A stretch of 64,000 nucleotides of DNA from Rhodopirellula bahusiensis. GTDB taxonomy: Bacteria; Planctomycetota; Planctomycetia; Pirellulales; Pirellulaceae. Below are positions 41,841-51,732 of this stretch, piece by piece (within the stretch, counting starts at the first letter, position 1; each line of letters starts with the position of its first letter). The translations under genes were made by a program, and so were the position numbers. Location: assembly GCF_002727185.1 (NCBI RefSeq), contig NZ_NIZW01000009.1, forward strand, positions 124,001 to 188,000, written 5' to 3'. The notes under the pieces were generated by a model. The model did no database searches, was not told the DNA's origin, and saw only the letters and a program-made list of their open reading frames with translations.

Positions 41841-42851
41841 TCAAGCTCGAGTGGTAGGCAAGGGAATGACATCTTCAATCGAATCGGCATCAACACGCAA
41901 CATCAGCAATCGGTCGACGCCCAACGCGACTCCGCTGCATGCCGGCAACCCTCGCCGCATCGCCTGCAGCAACGTTGTTTCGACGGTCAAAGCCGGCCGA
42001 CCGTGTGAGATTCGAATTTGGTTGTTGTGCTCGTAACGTTTCTTCAGTTCTTCGGCGTCCAACAGCTCGTCGTAGCCGTTGGCCAGCTCAACGCCTCGGT
42101 AGAACAACTCAAATCTTTCGGCACATTGCGGGTCATCGTCGCAAGGTTTGGCCAAGGCGGCTTGGGTCACAGGGTAACGAGTCAGAATCGTCGGTGTGTC
42201 ATTGGCGAAGACCGGCTCGATCCTTTCGCTCAGCAACACGTCCAACAAAGCATCGCGATCGAGCCCAATCGATTCAGCCAGTGATGAATCAACCTCGCCA
42301 ACAACGTCTCGCAATTCAGCGATGGGAATATCGATCGGATCGAACCCAAGATGCTGGCCGAACGCGTCTCGGTAGGTCAATGTTTTGTAGGGAGGGGTAT
42401 TCAACGTCTCGGCGGCGAGTCCGCCCATCAATTCAATCGCGGACGCCGCGTTTCCGCCGACCTCGTACCACTCCAGCATCGAAAACTCGACGTTGTGCCG
42501 AACCCCTGTTTCGCCCTTTCGAAACACCGGAGTGATCGCGTAGATCGAAGGGGCTCCCTCGGCGAGCAGCCTTTTCATCGCGGATTCGGGTGACGTCTGC
42601 AGGTAGAACGTCGACGGCGAATCGGGCTCGCTCACCAAACCAACTTGCGAACCTTCAACCTCAATCGGATCCAAAAACGCATCGACGACGCAGTCTCGGC
42701 CTAAACAAGGTGGCTGGACCTCCAAGAAGCCTCGGTCGTCGAAGAATTGCCGAATCTCCCGCAGCAAGTCGGCTCTTTGCCGCAATCGGATCGCCAAACT
42801 GGTTTTCGAAGACGAAGCGACGGCAGATTTCGAAGCGGACGGGTCAGGCAT
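41841..42851 (-). CDS. epmA: EF-P lysyltransferase (EpmA/PoxA/GenX)
   Basis: Attaches beta-lysine to elongation factor P. 336 aa, a class II lysyl-tRNA synthetase catalytic core without the anticodon domain. Class II motifs: FLEVQPPCLG (motif 1), TPVFRKGETGVRHNVEFSML (motif 2), ACSGVALGVDRLLML (motif 3); VELANGYDEL lies between them. Start ATG 42851 is chosen; the frame is open to 42980. It lies 9 bases upstream of the aquaporin frame on the same strand, so the two are probably co-transcribed. EF-P and EpmB genes are not in the window. Confidence 0.92.
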   Translation of the reverse strand: MPDPSASKSAVASSSKTSLAIRLRQRADLLREIRQFFDDRGFLEVQPPCLGRDCVVDAFLDPIEVEGSQVGLVSEPDSPSTFYLQTSPESAMKRLLAEGAPSIYAITPVFRKGETGVRHNVEFSMLEWYEVGGNAASAIELMGGLAAETLNTPPYKTLTYRDAFGQHLGFDPIDIPIAELRDVVGEVDSSLAESIGLDRDALLDVLLSERIEPVFANDTPTILTRYPVTQAALAKPCDDDPQCAERFELFYRGVELANGYDELLDAEELKKRYEHNNQIRISHGRPALTVETTLLQAMRRGLPACSGVALGVDRLLMLRVDADSIEDVIPLPTTRA

Positions 42852-43127
42852 GGACGACAAGGAAACGAGGACTCGAGGCGGCGGAAGCGGTGAACTGACG
42901 GAAAAACGACGCTCAAACCGAGCGTTCACCACCCGAAGATGCGGATTCTGCCCCCAAGAATACGGGCACCAGAGGAACAATTACATAACCGTTACACGCT
43001 TTTACACGACACGTGACGTCGCAAACGGCTCGCGTTGCTATTCTTCCGGCGGAAACAAAGACGTCAGCCTTTTCGCGGCTGAGTCCCCGACTTATTTAAC
43101 GCACCACGAGACCAGGATCGTTCTCTG

Positions 43128-44228
43128 ATGTCGACCGTTGTTGAACCCACCAAAAACCGGGGCCCAGCCAAGAGCAAGGGCAACGCTGACCAAACGAACA
43201 CTCTCAAACCAGAATCCACGACGTTGGATTCTCCCCAAACCGGCGGAAAGCTGCGTTTGGATCAACCAACAGCCGAAGATGCCGACGGTTTCTCGTCGCT
43301 CGTCGCTCAAAAGGCCGCGAAGAAACGCGATTTGGCCAAACCGACCAAAGCGGACCGCGTTCGAGCTTCCAACATCAGTTGGTGGGCCGTCGGATGGCTG
43401 GCAATGGCACACATCGTTTGCTTGGCCGCACCGTTCACTTTCACTTGGACCGCGTTGATCACCGCCTTGGTGCTGCACTGGGTCGCTGGCAGCCTCGGCA
43501 TTTGCCTGGGTTACCACCGCTTGCTGACGCACACCGGCATGAAGACCTACAACTGGGTCCGCTACACCTTTGCAGCAATCGGTTGTTTCGCCGGCGAAGG
43601 CTCACCGTTGGATTGGGTCGCCGATCACCGCAAACACCACGCACACAGCGACCTCGAAGGCGACCCGCACTCGCCTCATGACGGTGGCATCTGGAGTCAC
43701 ATTTTTTGGCTCGCGTTCCACACCCACAATGGCGACCGTGACGCTTACCTGAATCGCTGGGTGCCGGACCTGTACAAAGACCCAGCGATGCGGGCCTTTG
43801 ACTTGTTGTTCCTGCCGATTCACATCGTAGCCTCGTTTGCCTTGCTCGGCATCGGCTATGCGTTCGGCGGTTGGGAACTCGGTGTCTCGATGTTGGTATG
43901 GGGCATGTTCGTCCGCTTGGTCGCCGTTTTGCACGCGACCTGGATGGTCAACAGTGCGTCGCACATCTGGGGTTACAAGAACTACGAAACCACCGACGAC
44001 AGCCGCAACAACTGGTTGGTCGCGATCGTGGCTTACGGCGAAGGCTGGCACAACAACCACCACGCTTACCCACGCATGGCCAAACACGGTCACAAGTGGT
44101 GGGAATTCGACATCACTTGGCAAGCCATCAAACTGCTCCGCGCGGTTGGCTTGGTTTGGGACGTCGTCGACTACCGCACCGTCGCTGAAAAGAAAGCTCG
44201 CGACGCGAAAAAGACCGCCGCAGCCTAG
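43128..44228 (+). CDS. Acyl-CoA/acyl-lipid delta-9 desaturase
   Basis: 366 aa. A membrane di-iron desaturase; the three His boxes are YHRLLTH, DHRKHHAHSD and WHNNHHAYPR, with four membrane helices around them. A charged N-terminus of about 80 residues (not family-like) precedes. Introduces the first double bond into fatty acyl chains. The downstream gene is a TetR regulator, but a terminator separates them. Start ATG 43128. Confidence 0.92.
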   Translation: MSTVVEPTKNRGPAKSKGNADQTNTLKPESTTLDSPQTGGKLRLDQPTAEDADGFSSLVAQKAAKKRDLAKPTKADRVRASNISWWAVGWLAMAHIVCLAAPFTFTWTALITALVLHWVAGSLGICLGYHRLLTHTGMKTYNWVRYTFAAIGCFAGEGSPLDWVADHRKHHAHSDLEGDPHSPHDGGIWSHIFWLAFHTHNGDRDAYLNRWVPDLYKDPAMRAFDLLFLPIHIVASFALLGIGYAFGGWELGVSMLVWGMFVRLVAVLHATWMVNSASHIWGYKNYETTDDSRNNWLVAIVAYGEGWHNNHHAYPRMAKHGHKWWEFDITWQAIKLLRAVGLVWDVVDYRTVAEKKARDAKKTAAA

Positions 44229-44287
44229 GGCTCGGAAGTCGCCAATAGTTCGAGCCGATTCAATCGAGCCTCGAAGCAAATCACAAG

Positions 44288-44317
44288 AAGCCGGTTTCTC
44301 AGGAGACCGGCTTTTTT
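44288..44317 (+). terminator. Terminator of desaturase gene
   Basis: AAGCCGGTTTCTC pairs with GGAGACCGGCTT, then TTTTT. It lies 60 bases past the stop. Confidence 0.85.
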
Positions 44318-44353
44318 CGTGCGCGGTCGACGGTGAAAACTCAGCACGATTTT

Positions 44354-44385
44354 TTGACAGTTTGTCAATTTTGACATCTTGTCAA
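44354..44385. promoter_or_regulatory. Double palindromic operator before the TetR gene
   Basis: TTGACAGTTTGTCAA (44354-44368) and TTGACATCTTGTCAA (44371-44385) are two 15-bp palindromes TTGACAnnnTGTCAA, with centres 17 bp apart, 28 bases before the ATG. They probably bind two dimers of the adjacent TetR protein for self-repression. Confidence 0.75.
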
Positions 44386-44412
44386 AAAGGTTCATCGAAC
44401 GATCATGGGTGT

Positions 44413-45228
44413 ATGAACCCAGCGACCATCGAAGAAACGACCGCGAAGCTGACGCCCAAGCAGATCGAGATTCAGCAGCGAGAATCGCGAATTCTCGACA
44501 AAGCCTTCCCGATGCTGCGCAGTGGCGGCGTGGCCGCGATCAGCATGAATGCAATCGCGAAGGAAATGGGCTGCACTCGCGGGACGATTTACAATCACTT
44601 TGCCAACAAGGAAGAGATCTTGCTCGCGTTGGCGACGCGAGCGGTTCGGCGGCGAATTGCATTGTTCCAGTGTGCGATGGAAAGCCAAAAGATGCCGCGA
44701 GACCAATGCGCGGCCGTCGGAATCGCGGTCGAAGTTTATGCCGACTACATGCCCGACGAATTCGCGATTGAGCAAATCATTCGTCACGATGTTGTTTGGC
44801 AGAAGACATCCGCGGGCCGACGCGACGTTCTTTCCGATTGCGAACAACTGTGCATCGGTTCACTCGGACGCCTCGTCCAAAGTGCCATCTCCGCCGGTGA
44901 CTTGAAACCTGCTCGTGGACAAACCGCCTCCGAGTTGTCTCAACAATTGGTGTTTGGACTTTGGTCGCTCACTTATGGCGGCCTGGTCCTGGAAGCCACC
45001 AGCCCCTCGTTGATCGCGGCGGGGATCGAAGACGCTCGTTTGACCATTCGTCGCAATGGCAACCTGTTGCTCGACGGCGTCGGCTGGCAACCGCTCTTCA
45101 ATGCTCGTCGCTACAACGCCTGGGCCAAACGTCTTCGACCGACGTTGATCGAAAACGCCAAAACCATTCGGCAATTGCCCTGCACCAGCGAAAAGGATTT
45201 CTCACACGCACCCGAGTCCGCATCATGA
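44413..45228 (+). CDS. TetR-family repressor of the efflux operon
   Basis: 271 aa, longer than the usual 200 or so. The N-terminal HTH (about 38-68) reads ISMNAIAKEMGCTRGTIYNH then FANKEEIL. The rest is a helical ligand-binding domain with a C-terminal extension (about 215-271). It overlaps the downstream adaptor gene by 4 bases (ATGA) and has a double operator in front, so it most likely represses its own operon and responds to a pump substrate. It could also act on the desaturase gene upstream, though no such palindrome was seen there. Confidence 0.88.
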   Translation: MNPATIEETTAKLTPKQIEIQQRESRILDKAFPMLRSGGVAAISMNAIAKEMGCTRGTIYNHFANKEEILLALATRAVRRRIALFQCAMESQKMPRDQCAAVGIAVEVYADYMPDEFAIEQIIRHDVVWQKTSAGRRDVLSDCEQLCIGSLGRLVQSAISAGDLKPARGQTASELSQQLVFGLWSLTYGGLVLEATSPSLIAAGIEDARLTIRRNGNLLLDGVGWQPLFNARRYNAWAKRLRPTLIENAKTIRQLPCTSEKDFSHAPESAS

Positions 45229-46745
45229 ACGCTCCAGTGCCCGCCCCCAAGCAACGCTCCGTTTGGAATGCCAGATCGATCGCATTGATCGCGTTCCTCT
45301 TGACGACCGGAACGCTGCTTTCGATTGCATTGGGTCCCGGTGTCCTGGGAATCGATCCGGCTCCCGCGGACGACGGATCATCCGACACCGCAACGCCTCG
45401 TTTGCATGTGCGTGTCGCCCAAGCCCGATCCATCGAAGGTCCGGAACTGTTCCATCGCTATCGCGGCGAAGTGGTCGCTCGCCGAGACAGTTCGCTGGCG
45501 ATGCGACGTGGCGGTCGGTTGACTGAGGTTTCGGTTCACGAAGGTGACATGGTTGCCAAGGGGGATGTGCTGGCACGAATCGATGTCGCTGATCTGGACG
45601 CGGCAGCAGCCTCAGCCGATGCGGAAATCGCCGCCGCGAAAGCGGCTTTGGACGAAGCCATCGCGGGACCACGTTCTCAAACCATCCGCGTCGCGGAAGC
45701 CAACGTACAACAACTCCAGGCCCAATGGACCGCATCAAAGAATCGGTTCGAGCGACAGCAATCCCTTCGCGGACGCGGTGCCGGAACACAACAAGAACTG
45801 GACGACGCCAAGTTCGCAACCGACGCCCTCGCCGCGAATCATCTGGCCGCGATGGCGTCGCTCGATGAGCTGAAGGAGGGCACACGACGAGAACAGATTG
45901 CCGCCGCAAAGGCACGGTTGCAATTGGCCAACGCGGCTCGTCAACGCGTCGAGGTGGATCTGTCAGACAGCCTCATCGTCGCACCCTTTGATGGTGTGAT
46001 TGCGACTCGTTTATTCGACGAAGGATCGATCATTGGACCGAATCAACCTGTCTTGCGAATCCTGGAAGCTCCTCCGGTCCACGCCACATTTGGAATTCCA
46101 GCGGACGCTTCTGATTTCCTGAAGGTGAACGATCGACTGCGAGTTTCGGTGGGGGAAGCGGGTGCCGAGCAATCACAACCGGCTCGCGTGATTCGCATGC
46201 AACCTCAAATCAATCCGGTCACTCGCCTACGACTCATCGAAGTCGAACTGGTAGACAATCACTCGGCTTCCGAATTGGAATCAGCGTCTAAGTCGTCGCT
46301 CGATACAGAGTCCATCGGATGGATCGGCAAGACTGCAACGCTCTGGGTGCCATGGTCGAAAACAGAAACGCAAACCGATGGCTGGATCGCTCAACGCGAG
46401 AATTCCGAGCGGGCTGCGATTTGGGTGCCGACGTCCGCGCTCGTTCGCGGCGTCCGCGGGCTTTGGTCAATCTACGTCGCTGAACCTGATCTGAATTCAG
46501 ATGTGGAACCCGGGTCCGGCGAGAAGTCACTGGAGACGATCGACTCCAACACCGTCACCATCAACCGTCGCGATGTCAAAGTCATTCGAACGGCGGGGCA
46601 AATGTCGCTGGTTTCGGGACCAATCGCTCCCACCGAAGCGATCGTGATCGAAGGCACTCAGCGAGTCGGTCCGGGAGTCAACGCTGTCGCGGTTTGGGAC
46701 ACCCCGGCCTCTTCGCTGTCTTCACAGGAAATGGCGGCACAATGA
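45225..46745 (+). CDS. RND efflux periplasmic adaptor (HlyD/AcrA family)
   Basis: 506 aa. One membrane anchor near the N-terminus (about 17-38), then a biotinyl-lipoyl half (RRGGRLTEVSVHEGDMVAKG), a long coiled-coil hairpin (about 125-215, alanine-rich), the second lipoyl half (VAPFDGVIATRLFDEGSIIG) and beta-barrel domains. It links the inner-membrane pump to an outer-membrane channel. Overlaps both neighbours by 4 bases, so stoichiometric translation is likely. No TolC-type gene is adjacent. Confidence 0.92.
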   Translation: MNAPVPAPKQRSVWNARSIALIAFLLTTGTLLSIALGPGVLGIDPAPADDGSSDTATPRLHVRVAQARSIEGPELFHRYRGEVVARRDSSLAMRRGGRLTEVSVHEGDMVAKGDVLARIDVADLDAAAASADAEIAAAKAALDEAIAGPRSQTIRVAEANVQQLQAQWTASKNRFERQQSLRGRGAGTQQELDDAKFATDALAANHLAAMASLDELKEGTRREQIAAAKARLQLANAARQRVEVDLSDSLIVAPFDGVIATRLFDEGSIIGPNQPVLRILEAPPVHATFGIPADASDFLKVNDRLRVSVGEAGAEQSQPARVIRMQPQINPVTRLRLIEVELVDNHSASELESASKSSLDTESIGWIGKTATLWVPWSKTETQTDGWIAQRENSERAAIWVPTSALVRGVRGLWSIYVAEPDLNSDVEPGSGEKSLETIDSNTVTINRRDVKVIRTAGQMSLVSGPIAPTEAIVIEGTQRVGPGVNAVAVWDTPASSLSSQEMAAQ

Positions 46746-49700
46746 GCGATCATGATTTCCCGCCGAATGACACGCTGGCAGATGATTCGCTGGCAAGTGA
46801 CAACATGGTTTCCAATCAGACTTGGCTGGAACGTTCCGCGGAACGATTCTTTCACGACCGTCGTTTGCTGGTTCTGATTCTGGCGTTGATCTTGGTCGCT
46901 GGCCTGAGCAGCTTGGCTATTTTGCCACGAATGGAAGACCCGGTGCTGGCTCGCCGAGTCGCGTTGGTGAACACTTCACTGCCGGGTGCCGGTGCGGAGC
47001 GCGTCGAAGCGTTGATCACCGAGAAGATCGAAGACCGCCTGCGAGACATCGAGGAGATCAAAGAGCTCCGCTCGGTCAGCCGCGTTGGGATCAGTACCGT
47101 GTCGATCGAGCTTCGCGATGAAGTCACCGAGACGGACACGGTTTGGTCACGTGTTCGAAGTCGGATCGAAGACTCGCTTCCCGACCTACCGCCCGATGCT
47201 TCGCGTCCCCAGTTTGATGAACTGGAAGTCCGTGCCTACGCGTTGATCGTCGGTCTCGTTTGGGATGGCGATGGGCCTGCCGACACCAGATTGCTGCGTC
47301 GTCTAGCGATTGATCTACAAGATCGAATGCAAGCGGTGACGGGCACCGATTCAATCGATCGGTTTGGCGATCCCGGTGAAGAGATCGACGTGCGGCTCGA
47401 TCCACGAAGGCTCGCTGCGATTGGATTGACTCCATCGGACGTGGCATCGCGTTTGGCGGCTTACGATGCAAAGGGAAGTGCGGGGCAACTCCGCAATGCT
47501 CCGATGCAAATGCTGATCGAAGTCGGCAACCAATTTGATGCGACGGAACAGATTGCTTCGATCCCAATTCGCGCCGGCGATGGCAACGATGTTCGCTTGG
47601 GGGAACTGGCTCAAATTCAGTTGGCCGTTCCCGATCCGCCTTCAACCGCGTCGTTGATTGAAGGTCGCGAGGCCGTTGTGCTTGGGATGATGGTTCGACC
47701 TTCCTACCGAATTGACACTTGGACGGAGAACGCGGAAGCGATCCTGGCTGAGGTCGCTGAAACGTTGCCCGATGGAGTTCGCATTGACACGGTGCTTCGG
47801 CAAGGCGACTACGTCGATGATCGCCTGCAATCGTTGACGGGAAACCTGCTGATGGGTGCAATCGCAGTGGCGTGCGTCATTTGGTTGCTGATGGGTTGGC
47901 GTTCCGCATTGATCGTGACGCTGACATTGCCGCTCGCCAGCCTGATGGTTTTGTTTGGGCTGCGTGTGGTTGGCATTCCCATTCATCAAATGTCGATCAC
48001 GGGATTGATCATTGCGTTGGGATTGCTGATCGACAACGCGATTGTGGTGGTCGACGAGGTTCAAGCCCGTTTGCGAAACGGGATGACGCCTTCCCAAGCG
48101 ATGACGAGCAGCGTGTCGCACCTGGCGATTCCATTGCTCGGGTCAACACTGACGACGGCACTCGCGTTCGCCCCAATCGCATTGATGCCTGGTCCCGCGG
48201 GCGAATTTGTGGGCTCGATCGCAATCAGCGTGATCATGGCAATCACATCTTCGCTGTTCTTGGCGTTGACCGTTATCCCGACGATAGCATCGCGAGTTCT
48301 TGCCAGTTCGTATCAAACGTCGAGCGCTGATCCAGCATCAAAATTCCGAAAGCTTCGCTGGTGGACCAACGGCATTCGTTTGCCGCGAGTGGCCAAGCTA
48401 TTCGAATCCGTTGTTCGAATCTCAGTGCGTCGTCCGTCGGTCGGACTCGCGATTTCTTTCGCGTTGCCGGTGATCGGATTTGGATTGGCCCAAACGCTCG
48501 AAGAACAATTCTTCCCGCCTAGTTCACGCGATCAATTTCACATCACTGTTGAAGGAGCGGCGACATCGTCTTTGGCGAAGACACGGGAAACGGCCGAGAT
48601 CGTCGATGCGATGGCTCGTGAGATGGGCGCCGAACGAATTGATTGGTTCTATGGCGAGAGCGCGCCGCAGTTCTACTACAACGTGATCGCGAATCGACGT
48701 GGCACCGCCAACTTCGCACAAGGACTGGTGCGATTGCCTGCCGGTCAATCGCCGACTCCCGTTATCCGCGAACTGCAGAAGCGTTTGGATCAACGCATTC
48801 TTTCCTCCCGTGTCTTGGTTCGCCAACTTGAACAAGGCCCACCTTTCGCGGCACCGATCGAAGTCCGGTTGTTCGGGCCTGATTTGGATGTTCTTCGTCA
48901 AATTGGGGAAGACGTTCGTGCGAGATTGACTCAGATGGACAACGTCGTCGCGGTGCGGACCGACCTCGCGGAAGTCTTGCCGCAACTGACGCTGGAGATC
49001 GACGATGCTGCCAGTGCTCGGGCAGGGGTCACTCCCAGTGAAGTGTCGCGTCAGCTTTCGACGGCATTGGAAGGCCAGCGTGGCGGCAGCGTTCTGCAAG
49101 GCAACGAAGAATTGCCGATCATCGTCCGCGTGCAAGCCGATGACCGAGGCGACTTGGCTCGATTGGAGAGCATGGACTTGGTCCTCGCGTCGAGAGTTTC
49201 GCCCGTCGGTGACACGTCGTCATCGATCCAGCTGACGCCGGTCTCGGCATTCGCGAAAACGAAGTTGCATCCTGAATCGGCCGCGATTCCCCGGCTGAAT
49301 CGACGGCGGATGAACGAAGTGGCTGCGTTCTTGGATGCCGGAGTGCTTCCCAGTTCCGTTCAAGCTCAACTCGAAGCGGATTTGGAGTCCAATCCGTTGG
49401 ACTTGCCGGCGGGATACTCAATGGAGTTTGGTGGGGAAGCATCCAAGCGTGACGATGCGGTCGGCAATTTGTTCTCGACCGTTGGTGTCCTGGGAGTGTT
49501 GATGCTGGCGACGTTGGTTTTGTCGTTCAGCTCGTTTCGAATGGCAGGAATCATTTCGGTGGTTGCCGTTCTATCGATTGGGCTGGCGATGGCAGCTCTT
49601 GCGATCAGCGGCTATTCATTTGGCTTCATGGCCATCATCGGAACGATGGGTTTGATCGGCGTCGCGATCAACGATTCGATCGTGGTGTTGGCGGGTATTC

Positions 49701-49972
49701 GAGCCAACCCCAAAGCCTCGAGCGGTGACGTCGAAGCCACGGTTGCCGAAACCATGCACACGTCTCGGCACGTTGTCGCAACGACATTGACGACCATGGC
49801 CGGGTTCACACCGCTGATCTTGGATGGCGGAGGATTCTGGCCACCGATGGCGGTGTCGATCGCCGGCGGTGTTGCTGGTGCGACTTTGCTGGCGTTGGTT
49901 TTGGTTCCTGCACTGCATCAGCGATTGGTGAAAACACCTTGCCGCGAAAACGCATCGCCAGCCCCGGTCTGA
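46742..49972 (+). CDS. RND-family efflux transporter permease
   Basis: 1076 aa, the full length of the AcrB/MexB superfamily. Twelve membrane helices in two halves, two large periplasmic loops; family marks include PRMEDPVLARR, PLASLMVLFGLRVVG and GLLIDNAIVVVDEVQ in helix 4 and VAINDSIVVLAG in the second half. It exports drugs, lipids or metals with proton uptake. Helix 4 has DN in place of the more usual DD. Start ATG 46742 overlaps the adaptor stop by 4 bases. Confidence 0.95.
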   Translation: MSDHDFPPNDTLADDSLASDNMVSNQTWLERSAERFFHDRRLLVLILALILVAGLSSLAILPRMEDPVLARRVALVNTSLPGAGAERVEALITEKIEDRLRDIEEIKELRSVSRVGISTVSIELRDEVTETDTVWSRVRSRIEDSLPDLPPDASRPQFDELEVRAYALIVGLVWDGDGPADTRLLRRLAIDLQDRMQAVTGTDSIDRFGDPGEEIDVRLDPRRLAAIGLTPSDVASRLAAYDAKGSAGQLRNAPMQMLIEVGNQFDATEQIASIPIRAGDGNDVRLGELAQIQLAVPDPPSTASLIEGREAVVLGMMVRPSYRIDTWTENAEAILAEVAETLPDGVRIDTVLRQGDYVDDRLQSLTGNLLMGAIAVACVIWLLMGWRSALIVTLTLPLASLMVLFGLRVVGIPIHQMSITGLIIALGLLIDNAIVVVDEVQARLRNGMTPSQAMTSSVSHLAIPLLGSTLTTALAFAPIALMPGPAGEFVGSIAISVIMAITSSLFLALTVIPTIASRVLASSYQTSSADPASKFRKLRWWTNGIRLPRVAKLFESVVRISVRRPSVGLAISFALPVIGFGLAQTLEEQFFPPSSRDQFHITVEGAATSSLAKTRETAEIVDAMAREMGAERIDWFYGESAPQFYYNVIANRRGTANFAQGLVRLPAGQSPTPVIRELQKRLDQRILSSRVLVRQLEQGPPFAAPIEVRLFGPDLDVLRQIGEDVRARLTQMDNVVAVRTDLAEVLPQLTLEIDDAASARAGVTPSEVSRQLSTALEGQRGGSVLQGNEELPIIVRVQADDRGDLARLESMDLVLASRVSPVGDTSSSIQLTPVSAFAKTKLHPESAAIPRLNRRRMNEVAAFLDAGVLPSSVQAQLEADLESNPLDLPAGYSMEFGGEASKRDDAVGNLFSTVGVLGVLMLATLVLSFSSFRMAGIISVVAVLSIGLAMAALAISGYSFGFMAIIGTMGLIGVAINDSIVVLAGIRANPKASSGDVEATVAETMHTSRHVVATTLTTMAGFTPLILDGGGFWPPMAVSIAGGVAGATLLALVLVPALHQRLVKTPCRENASPAPV

Positions 49973-50110
49973 CCGCCCAAGACCGAACGGTAGCGTCCAG
50001 GAAAACGACCTAGCCGTTGAGGTAGGTTGGATGGAATCAATCCCAGGTTGTGGACTCGTCCGAACCCTCGTATCGTCCGGCCAGTTTCTTTCCTTGGGGC
50101 CTCGGAGACC

Positions 50111-51709
50111 ATGAACCCGATTCTCGTTCTCCTATGTGTTATCGCATTGGGTTTGCTGGTTGGCCGCGTCTCTTTTCGCGGCATCTCGCTCGGCACCTCG
50201 GCGATTTTGTTTGTTGCGTTGCTGGCTGGGCACTATGGATGGAGAATTCCAACCGGCTTCGGAACGTTGGGGCTGGCCCTGTTCGTGTACTGCGTAGGGA
50301 TCTCCGCGGGACCAACTTTTTTTCGCGGGCTGGCGTCGCACGGCCGAGCGATGGCGATCACCGGATCCGTCATTGTCCTGACCGGAGTTGCGGTGACCTG
50401 GGTTTGTGCTCGGCTGCTGGATCTGCCAGCGGAACTCGCGGGCGGTTTGATGGCTGGAGCGATGACCAGCACTCCCGCCCTCGGTGCGATCACGCAATCA
50501 TCGGACAATCCCGCCGCCGTCGCCGTTGGCTTTGGCGTGGCTTATCCCATTGGCATCATCTCCGTCGTCTTGTTCGTTCAAATCGCGATCAAATTGTTCG
50601 CGACCTCCGACGACGATGATAAAAATGGCTCGGCATCTCCGGCAGATTCCGACGCTGAAACCACGCCGTCGAACAGCATTGGCAGACGAGTCGTCCGGAT
50701 CGCGAATCCAGTGGTGTCGGGAAAACGTCCCAGCGAGATCGCAGCGTTTGCGGATTCACCATGTCAGATGTCACGCGTCCAACGAGAAGGCCGCTGGCGT
50801 CCGACGCCACCCGATTACCAATTCCAAATTGGTGACGATGTCATGCTGGTTGGCGGAGCCTCTGAAATTTCGCGAGTCTCAGAAACACTGGGCGAATTGC
50901 AAGACACCGCGGATCCGGTCGTCGATGCGGATCGAGAACGCCGGTATGTCGTCGTCACTTCACCAGAGATCTACGGCCACACACTCAAAGAACTTCGCCT
51001 GCGATCGAAGTATGGCGTGACGATCGTTCGAGTCCAACGTCACGATGTCGAATTTGTTCCCTCGTCCAGAACGCGAATTGAGTTCGGTGACGGGTTGGTC
51101 GCCGTCGGGGAACCTGATGCGCTCGCAAAGATTGCCGCCGCCGTCGGTCACCGCCCGCGCACGGTCAATGAGACCGATCTGTTATCGCTGGTTGCCGGAA
51201 TCGTGCTGGGGATCTTCGTCGGCAACCTTTCGTTGCAGATCGGCGAGTTCTCAATGTCATTGGGAATCGCTGGCGGCCCGCTGATGGTCGGACTGATCCT
51301 GGGACACTTTCGACGGCTCGGACCGATTCGTGGTTCTTATCCGCCGGCCGCAATGCTGTTGATGACCGAAGGCGGCCTGGCATTGTTCTTGGCCGACGCC
51401 GGGCTGAACGCGGGCGCCAATGTTGTCGAGGTGCTGATGGAACGCGGGGTTTTGCTTTGCGTTGCTGCTGCCGCAATCGCAATCATTCCGTTGCTCGTCG
51501 GCTTTGCAGGTTCCCGGTATTTCGGAGGCCGCACACTGTGGCAATCGCTCGGTGCAACCTGCGGCGGGATGACGTCGACGCCAGGTTTGGCGGTTCTGAC
51601 GGGAGCGACGGACTCCAGCCAACCAGCGACCAGTTATGTCGCGGCTTATCCCGTCGCACTGGTGATGATCACGATCGCTGCACCGTGGTTGGTCGACCTG
51701 ATCAGCTGA
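50111..51709 (+). CDS. AspT/YidE/YbjL-type transporter
   Basis: 532 aa. Two membrane repeats of about five helices each (about 1-170 and 365-532) enclose a soluble region with a TrkA-C-like regulatory domain (ARRVVRIANPVV, QIGDDVMLVGGASEI; VEFGDGLVAVGEPD). Each membrane half carries the duplicated signature MAGAMTSTPALGAIT and CGGMTSTPGLAVLTG. The family includes aspartate:alanine and other amino-acid antiporters. It follows the efflux operon by 138 bases and may be separate. Substrate not predictable. Confidence 0.9.
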   Translation: MNPILVLLCVIALGLLVGRVSFRGISLGTSAILFVALLAGHYGWRIPTGFGTLGLALFVYCVGISAGPTFFRGLASHGRAMAITGSVIVLTGVAVTWVCARLLDLPAELAGGLMAGAMTSTPALGAITQSSDNPAAVAVGFGVAYPIGIISVVLFVQIAIKLFATSDDDDKNGSASPADSDAETTPSNSIGRRVVRIANPVVSGKRPSEIAAFADSPCQMSRVQREGRWRPTPPDYQFQIGDDVMLVGGASEISRVSETLGELQDTADPVVDADRERRYVVVTSPEIYGHTLKELRLRSKYGVTIVRVQRHDVEFVPSSRTRIEFGDGLVAVGEPDALAKIAAAVGHRPRTVNETDLLSLVAGIVLGIFVGNLSLQIGEFSMSLGIAGGPLMVGLILGHFRRLGPIRGSYPPAAMLLMTEGGLALFLADAGLNAGANVVEVLMERGVLLCVAAAAIAIIPLLVGFAGSRYFGGRTLWQSLGATCGGMTSTPGLAVLTGATDSSQPATSYVAAYPVALVMITIAAPWLVDLIS

Positions 51710-51732
51710 GGATGCCAATCAGAGACTGGAAT

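Noticed and set aside
43837-44412. Long N-terminal extension of the TetR protein
   Set aside because: It overlaps the desaturase gene in another frame and crosses its terminator and the operator; the HTH begins normally after ATG 44413.
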